From assembly GCF_037893015.1 (NCBI RefSeq), contig NC_133666.1:623855352-623919351 (forward strand): a DNA stretch of 64,000 nt, in the 5' to 3' direction. Made by a program: the position numbers and the translations under genes. Under the pieces are notes generated by a model. That model was not told where the DNA came from. It worked only from the letters and a program-made list of their open reading frames with translations, and made no database searches. The stretch comes from Macrotis lagotis (Eukaryota; Chordata; Mammalia; Peramelemorphia; Peramelidae). Each line of letters starts with the position of its first letter. Position 1 is the stretch's first letter. Below are positions 1 to 10,633 of the stretch, one piece after another.

Positions 1-614
1 TTGCATATCCTTTGACCATTTGTCAATTGGGGAATGGCTTTTTGTTTTAAAAATATGACTCAGTTCTCTGTATATTTTGGAAATCAGTCCTTTGTCAGAA
101 TCATTAATTGTAAAGATTGTTTCCCAATTTACTACATTTCTTTTGATCTTGATTACATTGGTTTTATCTGTGCAAAAGCTTTTTAATTTAATGTAATCAA
201 AATCATCTAATTGGTTTTTAGTGATGTTCTCCAACCCTTCCTTAGTCATAAACTGTTCCCCTTTCCATAGATCTGACAGGTAGACTAGTCCTTGATCTTC
301 TAATTTGCTTATAGTATTGTTTTTTATGTCTATGTCCTGTAACCATTTGGATCTTATCATGGTAAAGGGTGTGAGGTGTTGGTCTAATCTAAGTTTCTTC
401 CATACTAACTTCCAATTATCCAAGCAGTTTTTATCAAAGAGGGAGTTTTTATCCCAATGGCTGGACTCTTTGGATTTATCAAACAGCAGATTACTATACT
501 CCTCTCCTGCTTTTACACCTAGTCTATTACACTGGTCCACCCCTCTATTTCTTAGCCAATATCAAACAGTTTTGATGACTGATGCTTTATAATATAATTT
601 TAGATCAGGTAGTG

Positions 615-1939
615 CTAAGCCACCTTCGTTTGCATTTTTTTCATTAAGGTCCTGGCAATTCTTGACTTTTTATTTCTCCATATGAATTTACTTACAATTT
701 TTTCTAACTCATTAAAGTAATTTTTTGGAATTTTGATTGGTAGGGCACTAAACAGATAGTTTAGTTTTGGGAGAATTATCATTTTTATTATATTATCTCT
801 CCCTATCCATGAGCAGTTGATATTTCCCCAGTTATTTAAATCTGATTTAATTTGTGTGAGAAGTGTTTTATCATTGTTTTCAAAAAGATTCTGAGTCTGT
901 CTTGGCAAATAGACTCCCAAAAATTTTACACTGTCTGAGGTTACTTTGAATGGGATTTCTCTTTCTAGCTCTTCCTGCTGTTTCTTGCTAAACATATATA
1001 GAAAAGTTGAGGATTTATGGGGGTTCATTTTATAACCTGCAACTTTGCTAAAATTGATAATTGTTTCCAGTAGTTTTTTAGATGATTTCTTGGGATTCTC
1101 TAGGTAGACCATCATGTCATCTGCAAAGAGTGAGAGTTTTGTCTCTTCCTTCCCAATTCTAATTCCTTCAATTTCTTTTTCTTCTCTAATTGCTGATGCT
1201 AACATTTCTAATACAATATTGAATAGTAGTGGTGATAATGGGCACCCTTGTTTGACCCCTGCTCTTATTGGGAATGCCTCTAGCCTCTCCCCATTGAATA
1301 TAATGCTTGTTGATGGTTTCAGATAGATACTGCTAATTATTTTAATGAACAGTCCATTTATTCCTACACTCTCTAGTGTTTTTAATAGGAATGGCTGCTG
1401 TATTTTGTCAAAAGCTTATTCAGCATCTATTGATATGATCATATGATTTCTGATAGGTTTGTTGTTGATATAATTGAGTATACTAACAGTTTTCCTAATA
1501 TTGAACCAACCCTGCATTCCTGGAATAAATCCTACTTGATCATAATGTATTATCCTAGTGAAGACTTGTTGTAGTCATTTTGCTAAGATTTTATTTAGGA
1601 TTTTTGCATCTATATTCATCAGGGAAATAGGTCTATAATTTTCTTTCTCTGTTTTAACTCTTCCTGGTTTAGGTAACAGTACCATGTTGGTCTCATAGAA
1701 ATAGTTAGGCAGAGTTCCATCTTTCTCTCTTTTTCCAAAGATTTTATATAGGATTGGAACCAATTGTTTCTTAAATGTTTGGTAGAATTCACTTGTGAAT
1801 CCATAAGGCCCTGGAGATTTTTTTTAGGGAGTTCAATAATGGCTTGTTGAATTTCTTTTTCTGAAATAGGCTTGTTTAGGTCTTTAATCTCTTCTTCATT
1901 TAACCTAGGCAACTTATATTTTTGTAAATACTCATCCAT
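615..1939 (-). pseudogene. L1 ORF2 reverse transcriptase domain (broken)
   Basis: Three separate frames carry L1 reverse transcriptase blocks in sense order. 1619-1939 holds the pre-RT fingers ([22 protein letters not shown]). 1575-1763 holds [22 protein letters not shown]. 615-1205 holds the palm motif SLFADDMMVYL, whose FADD is the catalytic aspartate pair, followed by the thumb. Stops and shifts between them show an inactive copy. Further sense-downstream sequence continues to base 1. Confidence 0.88.
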
Positions 1940-2415
1940 TTCACTTAGATTATCAAATTTATTGGCATAGAGTTGGGCAAAATAATTTTGAATTATTACT
2001 TTAATTTCCTCCTCATTTGTGGTGAGTTCACCTTTTTCATTTATAATACTAGCAATTTGGTTTTCTTCTTTCTTTTTTTAATCAAATTGACCAGAGGTTT
2101 ATCAATTTTATTGGTTTTTTCATAATACCAACTTTTGGTTTTATTTATTAATTCAATAGTTTTTTGCTTTCGATTTTATTAATTTCTCCTTTAATTTTTA
2201 AAATTTCTAATTTGGTATTTGGGGATTTTGGATTTGTTCTTTCTCTAATTTTTTTAGTTGCATGTTTAGTTCATTGATTTCCTCTTTCTCCAGTTTATTC
2301 ATATAAGCATTTAGAGCTACAATATATCCCCTGAGAGTTGTTTTGAATGAATCCCATAGGTTTTGGTATGTTGTTTCATTATTATCATTATCTAAGATAA
2401 AATGGTTAATTCTTT

Positions 2416-3179
2416 CTATAATTTGTTTTTGGCCCACTCATTTTTTAAAATGAGATTATTCAGTTTCCAATTTGCTCTGGGTCTATATCTCCTTGGCCCA
2501 GTATTGCATATGACTTTTATTGCATTGTGATCTGAGAAAGATGTATTCACTATTTCTGCCTTTCTGCAGTTGATCATTAGGTTTTTATGTCCTAGTACAT
2601 GGTCAATTTTTGTATAAGTTCCATGTACTTCTGAGAAAAAGGTATATTCCTTTCTATCCCCATTCAGTTTCCTCCATAAGTCTACCATATCTAATTTTTC
2701 TAACAATCTATTTACCTCCCTAACTTTTTCTTGTTTGTTTTATGATTTGATTTATCTAGATCTGATAGCAGGAGGTTGAGGTCTCCTACTAGTAGAGTTT
2801 TGCTGTCTATGTCTTCCTGTAATTCTTTCAGCTTCTCCTCTAAGAATTTGGGTGCTGTCCCACTGGGTGCATATACATTCAATATTGAAATGACTTTATT
2901 GTCTATGGTACCTTTTAGGAAGATAAAGTTGCCTTCCTTATCTCTTTTAACGTTATCTATTTTTGCTGCTGCTTTGTCTGAGATAAGGATTGCTACCCCT
3001 GCTTTTTTTACTTCAGCTGAAGCAAAATATATTTTGCTCCAACCTTTTACCTTTACTCTATATGTATCTCTCTGTTTCAAATGAGTTTCTTGTAAGCAGC
3101 ATATTGTAGGATTCTGGTTTTTAATCCACTCTGCTATTTGCTTACGTTTGAAGGGAGAGTTCATCCCATTCACATTCAA
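2416..3179 (-). pseudogene. L1 ORF2 endonuclease domain (broken)
   Basis: The frame at 2712-3179 gives an apurinic-type endonuclease start: NVNGMN near the N terminus, then CCLQETHLK (metal-binding Glu in QETH), a YFASAEVKKAGVAILIS stretch, NVYAP and LLVGDLNLLL. The fold continues in another frame at 2416-2706 (KIDHVLGHKN and FSDHNAIKV, the conserved SDH catalytic region). At least one frameshift therefore splits the domain. In an active L1 this enzyme nicks target DNA at T-rich/A sites to prime reverse transcription. This copy cannot make it intact. Confidence 0.88.
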
Positions 3180-4033
3180 GGTTATGATTACTAATTCTTT
3201 ATTGCCCTCTGTGCTATCTTCCCTCTATTTGTATTTTCCCCCCTTTCCCCCCCCTTTTATCCATATTCCCCAGTATTTTGGTTTTGAATACCACCCCCTT
3301 CAGTATGTTTGTCCTCCTGTATCACACCCTCCCCTTTCGTTCCCCTTTCCCTTTTTCCCTTTTCCCTTCCCTTCCTTTTGTTATTTCCCCTTATTTCCCC
3401 CACTCCCCTTCCCTTTCTCCATCCCCCTCCCCTTTTCCCCTTTTAATACTTGAAAGGTTAGATGTTTTATAAGTTAACTGAGTATGTGTAGGTTGACTTT
3501 AAGCCAAGTCTGATGAGAAGAAGATTCAGGTGTTTCTCCTCTGCTCCCTTCTTCCCTTCTATTACCATAGGTTTTTTGTACCTCTTAGTGTAATGAAATT
3601 TGTCCCATTCAATCCCCTCCCTCCTCCGTCTCTTTCCTGTCCCCCTTTTCAGGGATTTTTTTAGATCTCTCTATCTAAGTCATAGAAAATTCTGAGTGTC
3701 TGTCCCTTCTAGTTCAGTATATTCTATTGGATAGAGTCAAAATTCCTGAGAGTTATTAGAGTCTTTCTCCCAAGTGGGGTTAAAGCCAGTTACATCCCAT
3801 TAGATAGCAGTCTCGTGGATAGGTCATGGATGTCCATCATTTCTGGCTAGGTGTATTCTCTCTGTTAGAGTTACATTTCTCAGGATTTATGAGAGTCTCT
3901 TCCCCCCGCACATGCTGGAATATAGCCAGTTTCAACTTACTGGATTGCATTTTTTTCCTTTTAGTGCCCCCCCCCCTTTTTTTACCTTTTCATGTGTCTC
4001 TTGAACCTCCTGTTTGATATCCAAATTTTCTGT

Positions 4034-5034
4034 TTAGCTTCTGTTTAGTCTTTTCATCAGAAATTTTTGGAACTCTTCCATTTCATTAAATGTCCATCTT
4101 TTTCCCTGGGAGAGAAGGCTCAGTTTTGCAGGAAAGTAGATTCTTGGCTGCATTCCAAGCTCCCATGCTCTTCGAAATATCTCATTCCAGGCCCTTTGAT
4201 CCCTTAAAGTTGATGCAGCCAGGTCCTGCGTGATCCTTACTGTGGCTCCTTGATATTTAAATTGCTTCTTTCTGGCTGCTTGCTGGATTTTCTCTTTTAT
4301 CTGATAGTTCTGCAGTTTGGCCACAACATTCCTTGGTGTTTTCATTTTAGGATCTTTTTCTGGTGGGGATCAATGTACTCTTTCAATAACTACTTTGCCC
4401 TCTGATTCCATGATATCAGGTCAGTTTTCCATCACTAGATCCTGTAATATTAAATCCAGGCTTTTTTTCTCAACAATGTTTTCAGGAAGTCCTATAATTT
4501 TCAGGTTTCCCCTCCTCGATCTATTCTCAAGGTCAGTAGTTTTGTTGATGAGGTATTTTACATTTGCTTCTATTTTTTCTATGTTTTGATTTTGTTTAAC
4601 TGACTCTTGCTGTCTAATGGAGTCATTAGTTTCTGTAGACTCCGTTCTTTTTTGGGGGGAGGAGTTTTCTTCATTAACCTTTTGCAACTCCTTTTCCAAT
4701 TGATCCATTCTACTTTTGAAAGAGCTTTCCATTTGACCAATTGAGGTTTTTGAGAGAATTAATTTCTTTTTTGCATTTGCTCATTTGAGGATCTGAGAGA
4801 TTTATTCTCCTTTTGTGTTTGTCCAATTGTACTTTCTAAAGTTTTTTTTTCTTGTTGCAAGGTATTAATTGTCTCTCCCAAATTGTTAAGCTCCTTCCTT
4901 ATTTCTTCAAGGAAGTCTTTCTGTGCTGGAGACTAGATTGTATTCTCCTCAGAGGTTCCAGGTCTCTCTGAGTTGGAGTCTTTCCCTTCCAGGAATTTTT
5001 CTATGGATCCACCTTTCCGCTGACCTTTCTTCAT
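4034..5034 (-). pseudogene. L1 ORF1 RNA-binding protein (broken)
   Basis: The first ATG fitting L1 ORF1 is at 5032-5034. A lysine/glutamate-rich coiled-coil segment follows (4421-4732, LEKELQKVNEENS), then the RRM-like NLKIIGLPENIVEKKSLD, then the C-terminal domain at 4034-4345 (TPRNVVAKLQNYQIKEKIQQ, GATVRITQDLAA, KRWTFNEMEEFQKFL). These blocks lie in different frames. ORF1p normally forms a trimer that coats L1 RNA. Confidence 0.85.
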
Positions 5035-5825
5035 TATGCTAAGACCTTGAGTTGGTGGGGGGGGGGGCTGGTTCACCTGTGCTTGAGATCGCTAAAGGCT
5101 CTACTGATTGCAGTTTCTCTGGCTGGCCAGTAGGAGGTGCTGGTTGCCCTCTCTGGAGTGTCTGTGACCTTGGTTGGGAGGCCTTCTCCCTCTGCCCAAA
5201 GAGAGGAGTTGGAACTATTGAATTCTTTTGCCTTCAATCAATGGTGGGCTTTACCCTGGCCTGAGGTCATTCCTCAGCTGGGCTGGTTCTTCTGCTCACA
5301 CACCTGGGCCTGAGGCAGAATTAGTTTGCATTTGTTTGGGAGGAGGCCTCTGTGCAATGGAGGCATGGACTCCGAGTTTCTCAGACCTGAGGAGCCCAGG
5401 GTTGCTGTCCGCAGCTCTCCTGCACCAGACCTCTCCCCGCAGCCCCTTCCCCAAGCTCCAGGGGGACAGCACCAACACCAGCGCCTCTGCTTCCCCACAG
5501 ACCCAAGCCCCCTTCGTACAGCCCTACCGCTGATCCAGCAGGTCCGGCTCTTGGGCCCTCATACTCCTGGTTCCAATTCAGCTGCTAATCTGGCTGATCC
5601 CAGGCTGATCTGATCTTCCCTCGGAGCCCAGACTCACCTGTCGGTACTCAGCCAAGGCTGCTGCGGGAGACAAATCCTGAGGTAGATTTTCCTCTCCTGG
5701 CTTTTCTTTCTGGGTTTCCTGGTTCAGAATTCTTTTAAGAGGTTTGTTTCATGTGATAGATGGGGAAGAGATAAGGAGACTTTAGAACTGTGCCTGTCTT
5801 CTCTCCACCATCTTGGCCAGAAGTC

Positions 5826-6929
5826 CCTCAATAACTTTTTGAACTGTTTTATCCATTTGATCTAAGCTGGTGTTTAGCATGCTATTTTCTTCAGCATTTT
5901 TTTGGATTTCCTTGACTAAGCTGCTGACTTCATTTTCATGTTTTTCCTGCATCTCTCTCCTTTCTTTTCCCAGTTTTTCTTCCAACTCCCTCATTTGATT
6001 TTCAAAGTCTTTTTTGAGCTCTGTCATAGCCTGAGCCCAATTTCTGTTTTTCTCGGAGTCTTTAGATGCAGGAGTTTGTGCTTCCTCATCTTCAGACTGA
6101 GTATTTTGATCCTTCTTGGGCTCATTCACAAAATATTTCTCAATAGTCTTCCTTTTGTTTCTCTGCTTGCTCATTTTCCCAGTCTGGGCCTGTTTTTTGG
6201 GGTGCTTCCTGAGCTTTTGGGACACTCCCACAAGGATTTCAGTGTGTGAGGCTCTGTCCTCCCTCCTGGTCTGTGAATGGCCATAAGCACCTCCCTCTGC
6301 CACGGGGCTCAGGCGGGGGGGGGGGGGGGGGGCTGCTGTTCTATGGGGGGGCCTAGACTGCGATCAGGATCTGAATGTGGTCAGAGCCCCAGAGTCCTGT
6401 TCCAGGGGCAGAGGACGAGCTATCAGTTTCTCTTCACTCCCCTCCCTCAGCTCAATGGGCTCATGCCCTGGGGGCTCCTGCTTACCCACTCTGCCCGCTT
6501 CTGTTTCCGGGTCTGAGCTGCAGAAAGACCATGCTGCTCGCTGTGTGCCCGGAGGGCTGGGCTCCACGTGCTCGCTCTGGCAGAGGTCCCCCGCTGTTCC
6601 CTCACTTTGTGCCCGGTGCTCCCCGGGGTGCAGCTCAGGAGATTCCCCCACTGCTGTGAGCTGAGACTCCCAGCGCCCTGGGGCTGCCTCCGGGAGGCTG
6701 AAGTTCTTTGGCTCTGGCGGGCCACCCCTCTAGCAGCTGCCTCTCCAATCCCGGGAAGCAGAGCCTTTCTGCTCTTTTCCAGGTTACCTTGAGTAGGAGA
6801 ACTGCCTCACTGGGTCCCTTTGTGGGTTCTGTCTCTCGAAAGTTTAGTTAGAGTCCTTAGCTGATGAGTTTTATCAGAGAGCTCCTAAGACTCGATCCCT
6901 TCTTGTTGCCATCTTGGCTCTGCCCCCCG
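5826..6929 (-). mobile_element. L1/HAL1-type 5' UTR and ORF1 start, interrupted
   Basis: Antisense element of a second subfamily. Its sense 5' end is at about 6929, where the plus strand shows 'gttgccatcttggctctgcc', the reverse of the 'gagccaagatggcaac' leader also seen at 41499. A GC-rich 5' UTR (6180-6929) contains an 18-base G run at 6315-6332 (C run in sense). ORF1 starts at about 6174 (MSKQRNKRKTIEKYFVNEPKKD) and stays open to 5826, where the other L1 begins. The rest of this element lies left of the window or is lost. Confidence 0.82.
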
Positions 6930-7754
6930 TATGAACACAATTAAAAAGCTCTCCTCACCTAAATAAAGTCAGGTCTAAATAATTGAAAAAATGTCAAATG
7001 CTCATTGTTAGGTCAAACTAATACAATAAAATGAAAATTCTACCCAAGTTAAATTGCTTATTCAGTGCCATACCAATCAAACTACCAAATAACTACTTTA
7101 CTGAGCTAGAAAAAAATAGTAACAAAATTCATCTGGAACAACAAAGGGCAAGAATAGCAAGGGAACTGATGAAAAAAATTGAAAAGGAAGGTGGCCTAGT
7201 TCTACCAGATCTAAAGCTATACTATAAAGCAGCAGCCATCAAAACTGCCTGGTACTGGTTAAGAAATAGAATAATGGATCAGTGGATTAGGAAAGGTTCA
7301 AAAGAAACTGCAGTAAAGGACTACAAGCACTCTACTATTTGACAAACCCAAAGACATCAGCCTCTGGGATAAGAACTCACTATTTGACAAAAATTGTTGG
7401 GAAAACTGGAAAAATAGTATAGCAAAAATTAGGCATAGATTCACATCTCACATCCTATACCAAAATAAGGTCAAAATGGGGACAGGATTTAGACATAAAG
7501 AGTGATACCATAGATAAATTAATAGACCAAAAAATACTCTATCTATCTGATCTATGGAAAAGGGATAAGTTTATAACCAAACAAGAATTAGAGCACATTA
7601 TAAACTGCAAAAATGAATGATTTTGACTATATTAAATTACAAAAGTTTTACACAAATAAAATCAATGCTGCCAAAATTAGAAGACAAGCAGAAAGCTGTG
7701 AAACAATCTTCACAACTAGGAGTTCTGTTAAAGATCTCATTTCTAATATATACA

Positions 7755-7790
<36 letters not shown>

Positions 7791-8760
7791 ATTGCATCAA
7801 ATTTATACCATAACTTGTTTAGCCATTCCCCAATTAATGAATGGTCAAAGGATATGAACAGACAGATTTGAAATGAAGAAATTCAAGCTATATCTAATCA
7901 TATAAAAAATGTTTCAAATCACTATTAATTAGAAAAATGCAAATTAAACCAACAATAAGGAATAATCTCACACCTATTAGATTGGCCCAGATGAGAAAAA
8001 AGGAAGATGCATTGATGCATTGCTGGTGGAATTGTAAATGAATCCAACCTTTCTGGAGAGAAATATGGAACTATGCTCAAAGAGCAATAAAACTATTCAT
8101 ACCCTTCAACCCAGCAATTCCAATTCTAGGACTATATCCAGAAGAAATTGTAAAACATGGGGAAAGTTCTACATGTTCCAAAATATTCATAGCAGTTCTT
8201 TTTGTAGTGGCATAGAATTGGAAATTGAAAGGATGCCCATCAATTGGGGAATGGCTAAACAAGTTATGGTATATAAATACTATGGAATATTATTGTTCTA
8301 TAAGAAACCATAAATGGTTGAACTCTAGAGAAGCATGGAATGACTTATGGGACATCAACATTATGATGTGAACAACCTTGATGGAAGTAACTCCTCTCAA
8401 CAGTCCAGAGAGCTAGGACAACTATATTATACTGGATATGGACTATATTATCCCCAACCCGAGGAAGAAAAACAAAACAAAACAAAGCACACAGAAAAAA
8501 AACACCCCTTCCGAATCTGCTTAACACTTTATAAAAAGTTGTTTCTTATGTATCTCTTTCTCTTAATCCTAATTCCTCATGCCCAAAATGACTAATTTGT
8601 AAATACATTTAACAAAATATGTTTGCAACATGTTACAAACTGACTGTTCCCTACTGAGGGGAGGAGGAAATGAAGAGTGGAAGGAAATTTTGTAACTTGG
8701 AAATATGCAAGTACAAATGGATGAAAATTTAAAAAAGAAGAAATAAAAAAGAAATGGAAA
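6930..8760 (+). mobile_element. L1 ORF2 C-terminus and 3' UTR
   Basis: Plus-strand L1 fragment. 7031-7342 encodes an ORF2 segment ([52 protein letters not shown]). It continues through degraded ORF2 C-terminal sequence ('ccccaattaatgaatggtcaaag', 'cccatcaattggggaatgg') to a 3' UTR with an A-rich end near 8735-8760. The same 3' end occurs inverted at 30999-31952. The copy has many stops. Confidence 0.85.
7746..7791. repeat. (TA)n microsatellite inside L1
   Basis: Alternating TA with two CA interruptions. It lies in L1 ORF2 between 'gatctcatttc' and 'attgcatcaaatttata'. The inverted L1 copy at 31795-31854 has a TA tract at the same internal site. Confidence 0.9.
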
Positions 8761-9065
8761 AGAATGGAGTCCAGCACAGTCTTAAAGGGATATTAATGCT
8801 AACGGTTTGAAGAAAAAAAATGACATTCCTTCAAGAGAATAGAGGAATGCTCAAAATGAAGAAAGAGTCAAGAGAGTAGTATCATAAATATCCATGGAGA
8901 ATAGAATGTCCAGGAGAAGAGGGTTGTCACCAATGGGGGTTGTAAGATGCCACTTAGAAGTCAACCAAGATGAATATTGAGAGGTCATTGGATTTAGAAA
9001 TTAAAAGATCATATGTAACTTTGAAGAGGGGAATATCAGTTTAAGTGTGAGGATATTGGAAGCCA
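8761..9065. other. Intergenic, no gene recognised
   Basis: AT-rich sequence without a credible ORF. The segment 'agaagtcaaccaagatgaatattg' to 'tttgaagaggggaatatc' has the look of an old mammalian interspersed repeat that I cannot name. Confidence 0.4.
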
Positions 9066-9492
9066 TATTTATTTTTTTTTAAATTCTATCACTTTTCTCC
9101 TAATCTTGCTTCCCTCCCCCACCGCACACAGAAGGCAGTCTGATAGTCTTTATATTGTTTCCATGCTATACATTGATCAAAATTGAATGTGTTGAGAGAG
9201 AAATCATATCCTTAAGGAAAAAATAAAATATAAGAGACAGCAAAATGACATAATAACATCACTTTTTTATAAATTAAGGGTAATAATCCTTGGTCTCTAT
9301 TTAAACTCCACAATTCTTTCTTTGGCTACAGATGGTATTCTCCATCACAGATACCCTAAAATTGTCCCTGATTGTTTCACTGATGAAATGAGTAAGTCCA
9401 TTAAGATTGATGATCAACCCGATGTTGCTGTTATGGTGTAAATGTTTTTCTGGTTCTGCTCATGTTGCTCAGCATCAGTTCATGCAGATCCT
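9066..9492 (-). mobile_element. L1/HAL1 3' end, 5' truncated
   Basis: On the minus strand this runs from 'gatctgcatgaactgatgc' through 'gagcagaaccagaaaaac' and 'gatggagaataccatctg' to a poly-A at 9066-9080 (plus-strand T run). It aligns by eye along its whole length with the plus-strand 3' end at 40750-41205. Confidence 0.8.
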
Positions 9493-9579
9493 AGAAAACA
9501 TATTTCAAAGAGTTGCAAAGTGAATAGAAGTGAAGCAAATTGAGGCAATGAATATTGTTGGGAGCCAGGGTCTCTTAAG

Positions 9580-10062
9580 ATGTTTGACACAGTTGCAGCA
9601 AGAAGACTCAAGGCAGTCACACTGCCTGATGGAACAACATTTCCTTCTTCAATATATATAGGGATTTCATGCATACCAATATTTATAGGTTTATTATTGA
9701 TTACAATATTTACTCACCCTAATACTGGAATGACTATAAAGGAAAGATTTCAGAAAAATTCCTTGAATAAAACAGATTGTAAACTCTGTCCAAATTTAAC
9801 AGGACTGCCTCTCCCTGAGGCATACAAAAGGCTTCAACATCATGAAATCTCTGGAAAACCCAACACTGGGAATTCCAAGGAGATGTCAGAATATATACAG
9901 GGAAAACAGATACAAGATGGGTCAGATAGAATTCCAGGGAAATTAGTAGTTTTCCCCCCCTTACCATACACAGGAATATATGAAAAAGATGGTGAGAAAA
10001 TAGTTAGTACAGGTGACCGATATGTGAACTCCAGCAGCCTTAGTTTCATGGGAAAGAATTAA
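9580..10062 (+). CDS. LTR-encoded membrane protein, possibly superantigen-like
   Basis: A 160-codon ORF whose ATG lies 24 bases inside the LTR; the frame is open to the LTR edge. What I see: a short basic N terminus (ARRLK at 8-11), one hydrophobic segment at about 25-45 with no cleavage-type signal (so a type II membrane protein is likely), CKLC at 67-70, three N-glycosylation sequons (N63, N72, N150), and PPLPYTG at 126-132. Mouse mammary tumour virus encodes its T-cell superantigen (Sag) in the same LTR position, also type II and glycosylated, and a proline-tyrosine motif of this kind is part of my recollection of that family. The match is weak and by eye. It is about half the usual Sag length and ends at a stop overlapping an A8 run, past which another frame stays open. 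A different LTR-borne or captured gene is possible. Confidence 0.45.
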   Translation: MFDTVAARRLKAVTLPDGTTFPSSIYIGISCIPIFIGLLLITIFTHPNTGMTIKERFQKNSLNKTDCKLCPNLTGLPLPEAYKRLQHHEISGKPNTGNSKEMSEYIQGKQIQDGSDRIPGKLVVFPPLPYTGIYEKDGEKIVSTGDRYVNSSSLSFMGKN

Positions 10063-10232
10063 AAAAAAGTCACAGAAACTGTGGCTTCTACCAACAAGGC
10101 CAGAAAGAAAAATTGGTTATTGTAAGAGTTAACGGACGGGTGGACAAGCATAAAGACCCTCACTACAGACTGTTAAGGAAGTGTATCGAAAAACATTACC
10201 TACACAAAAAATATAAAAAAACTTTCCATTAA
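10063..10232 (+). pseudogene. Open frame continuing past the LTR ORF break
   Basis: The stop at 10060-10062 overlaps a run of eight A (10061-10068). Immediately after it a different frame is open for roughly 55 codons to TAA at 10230-10232, rich in Lys, His and Arg. This is most simply the former C-terminal part of the same LTR protein, displaced by a slip in the homopolymer. Whether the break is a mutation in this copy or general to the family cannot be told from one copy. Confidence 0.5.
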
Positions 10233-10493
10233 AAGAATTGCTTAATTAATAACTTTAAATGAATTAACAATTATACAATGTAGTAATAAATAAGGTAACA
10301 GACAGGTTAAGGTCATCATGGTCTGAGTAGGGATAAGAAATTAATTAACTATATATTTATTACTTAAACTTGTAATCACATGATTAAAACTTGTAACCAT
10401 ATGAACTATATGATTGTTGACGAAAATTGTACACTTTTGTAACCAAGGAAATGATCTCAGCTTGCTTGCTTGAAACACACATGATTCTGAGAC

Positions 10494-10505
10494 TATAAAA
10501 ATAAA
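10494..10505 (+). promoter_or_regulatory. LTR TATA box overlapping polyadenylation signal
   Basis: TATAAAA at 10494-10500 runs straight into AATAAA at 10500-10505. Transcription would start near 10520 and 3' cleavage would fall close by, which implies a very short R region. The remaining roughly 100 bp to 10627 would be mainly U5. The transcription and cleavage sites are inferred. Confidence 0.6.
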
Positions 10506-10633
10506 TCCAAGCAGCTGACAGTCAGTCACACTGCTCCTGCCTATACCCACTTGTTGACTCAACTCAATTCACCAACTCTATCCCTCCCGTCAGGTTCCAA
10601 GAACCCCGTGGAGGCTGGACCCCCACAGAATAT

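Larger units (their letters stand above)
1..5825 (-). mobile_element. L1 retrotransposon, 5' complete, runs off left edge
   Basis: An antisense L1 whose sense start is near 5825, at a 'ggccaagatggtgg' leader. Reading leftwards it has a 5' UTR (about 5035-5825), ORF1 (about 4034-5034), an inter-ORF spacer (about 3180-4033, pyrimidine-rich on the plus strand) and ORF2 (3179 to beyond base 1). ORF2 is broken into several short frames, so the copy is dead. Its 5' end lies directly against the ORF1 of another L1 in the same orientation. The part at bases 1-120 matches ORF2 sequence just upstream of the L1 3' end, so the true end lies outside the window. Confidence 0.9.
9556..10627 (+). mobile_element. 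Solo LTR of a betaretrovirus-like endogenous retrovirus
   Basis: A 1072-bp unit beginning TGTTGGGAGCC and ending GACCCCCACA, so it has TG...CA ends. It is flanked by a perfect 6-bp direct repeat, GAATAT, at 9550-9555 and 10628-10633. Six-base duplications are usual for class II (beta) retroviruses. No gag, pol or env flanks it, so it is a solo LTR left by recombination between two LTRs. U3 contains a long ORF (9580-10062). A TATA box and polyadenylation signal lie together at 10494-10505. The unusual length for an LTR is explained by the U3 ORF. Confidence 0.85.

Noticed and set aside
6300..6800. GC-rich stretch as a possible CpG-island promoter of a cellular gene
   Set aside because: It is the 5' UTR of an antisense L1-type element, whose leader and ORF1 can be read on either side.
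9066..9492. Possible upstream retroviral sequence next to the LTR
   Set aside because: It reads as an antisense L1 3' end, and the LTR has its own 6-bp duplication, so no internal proviral sequence is attached.
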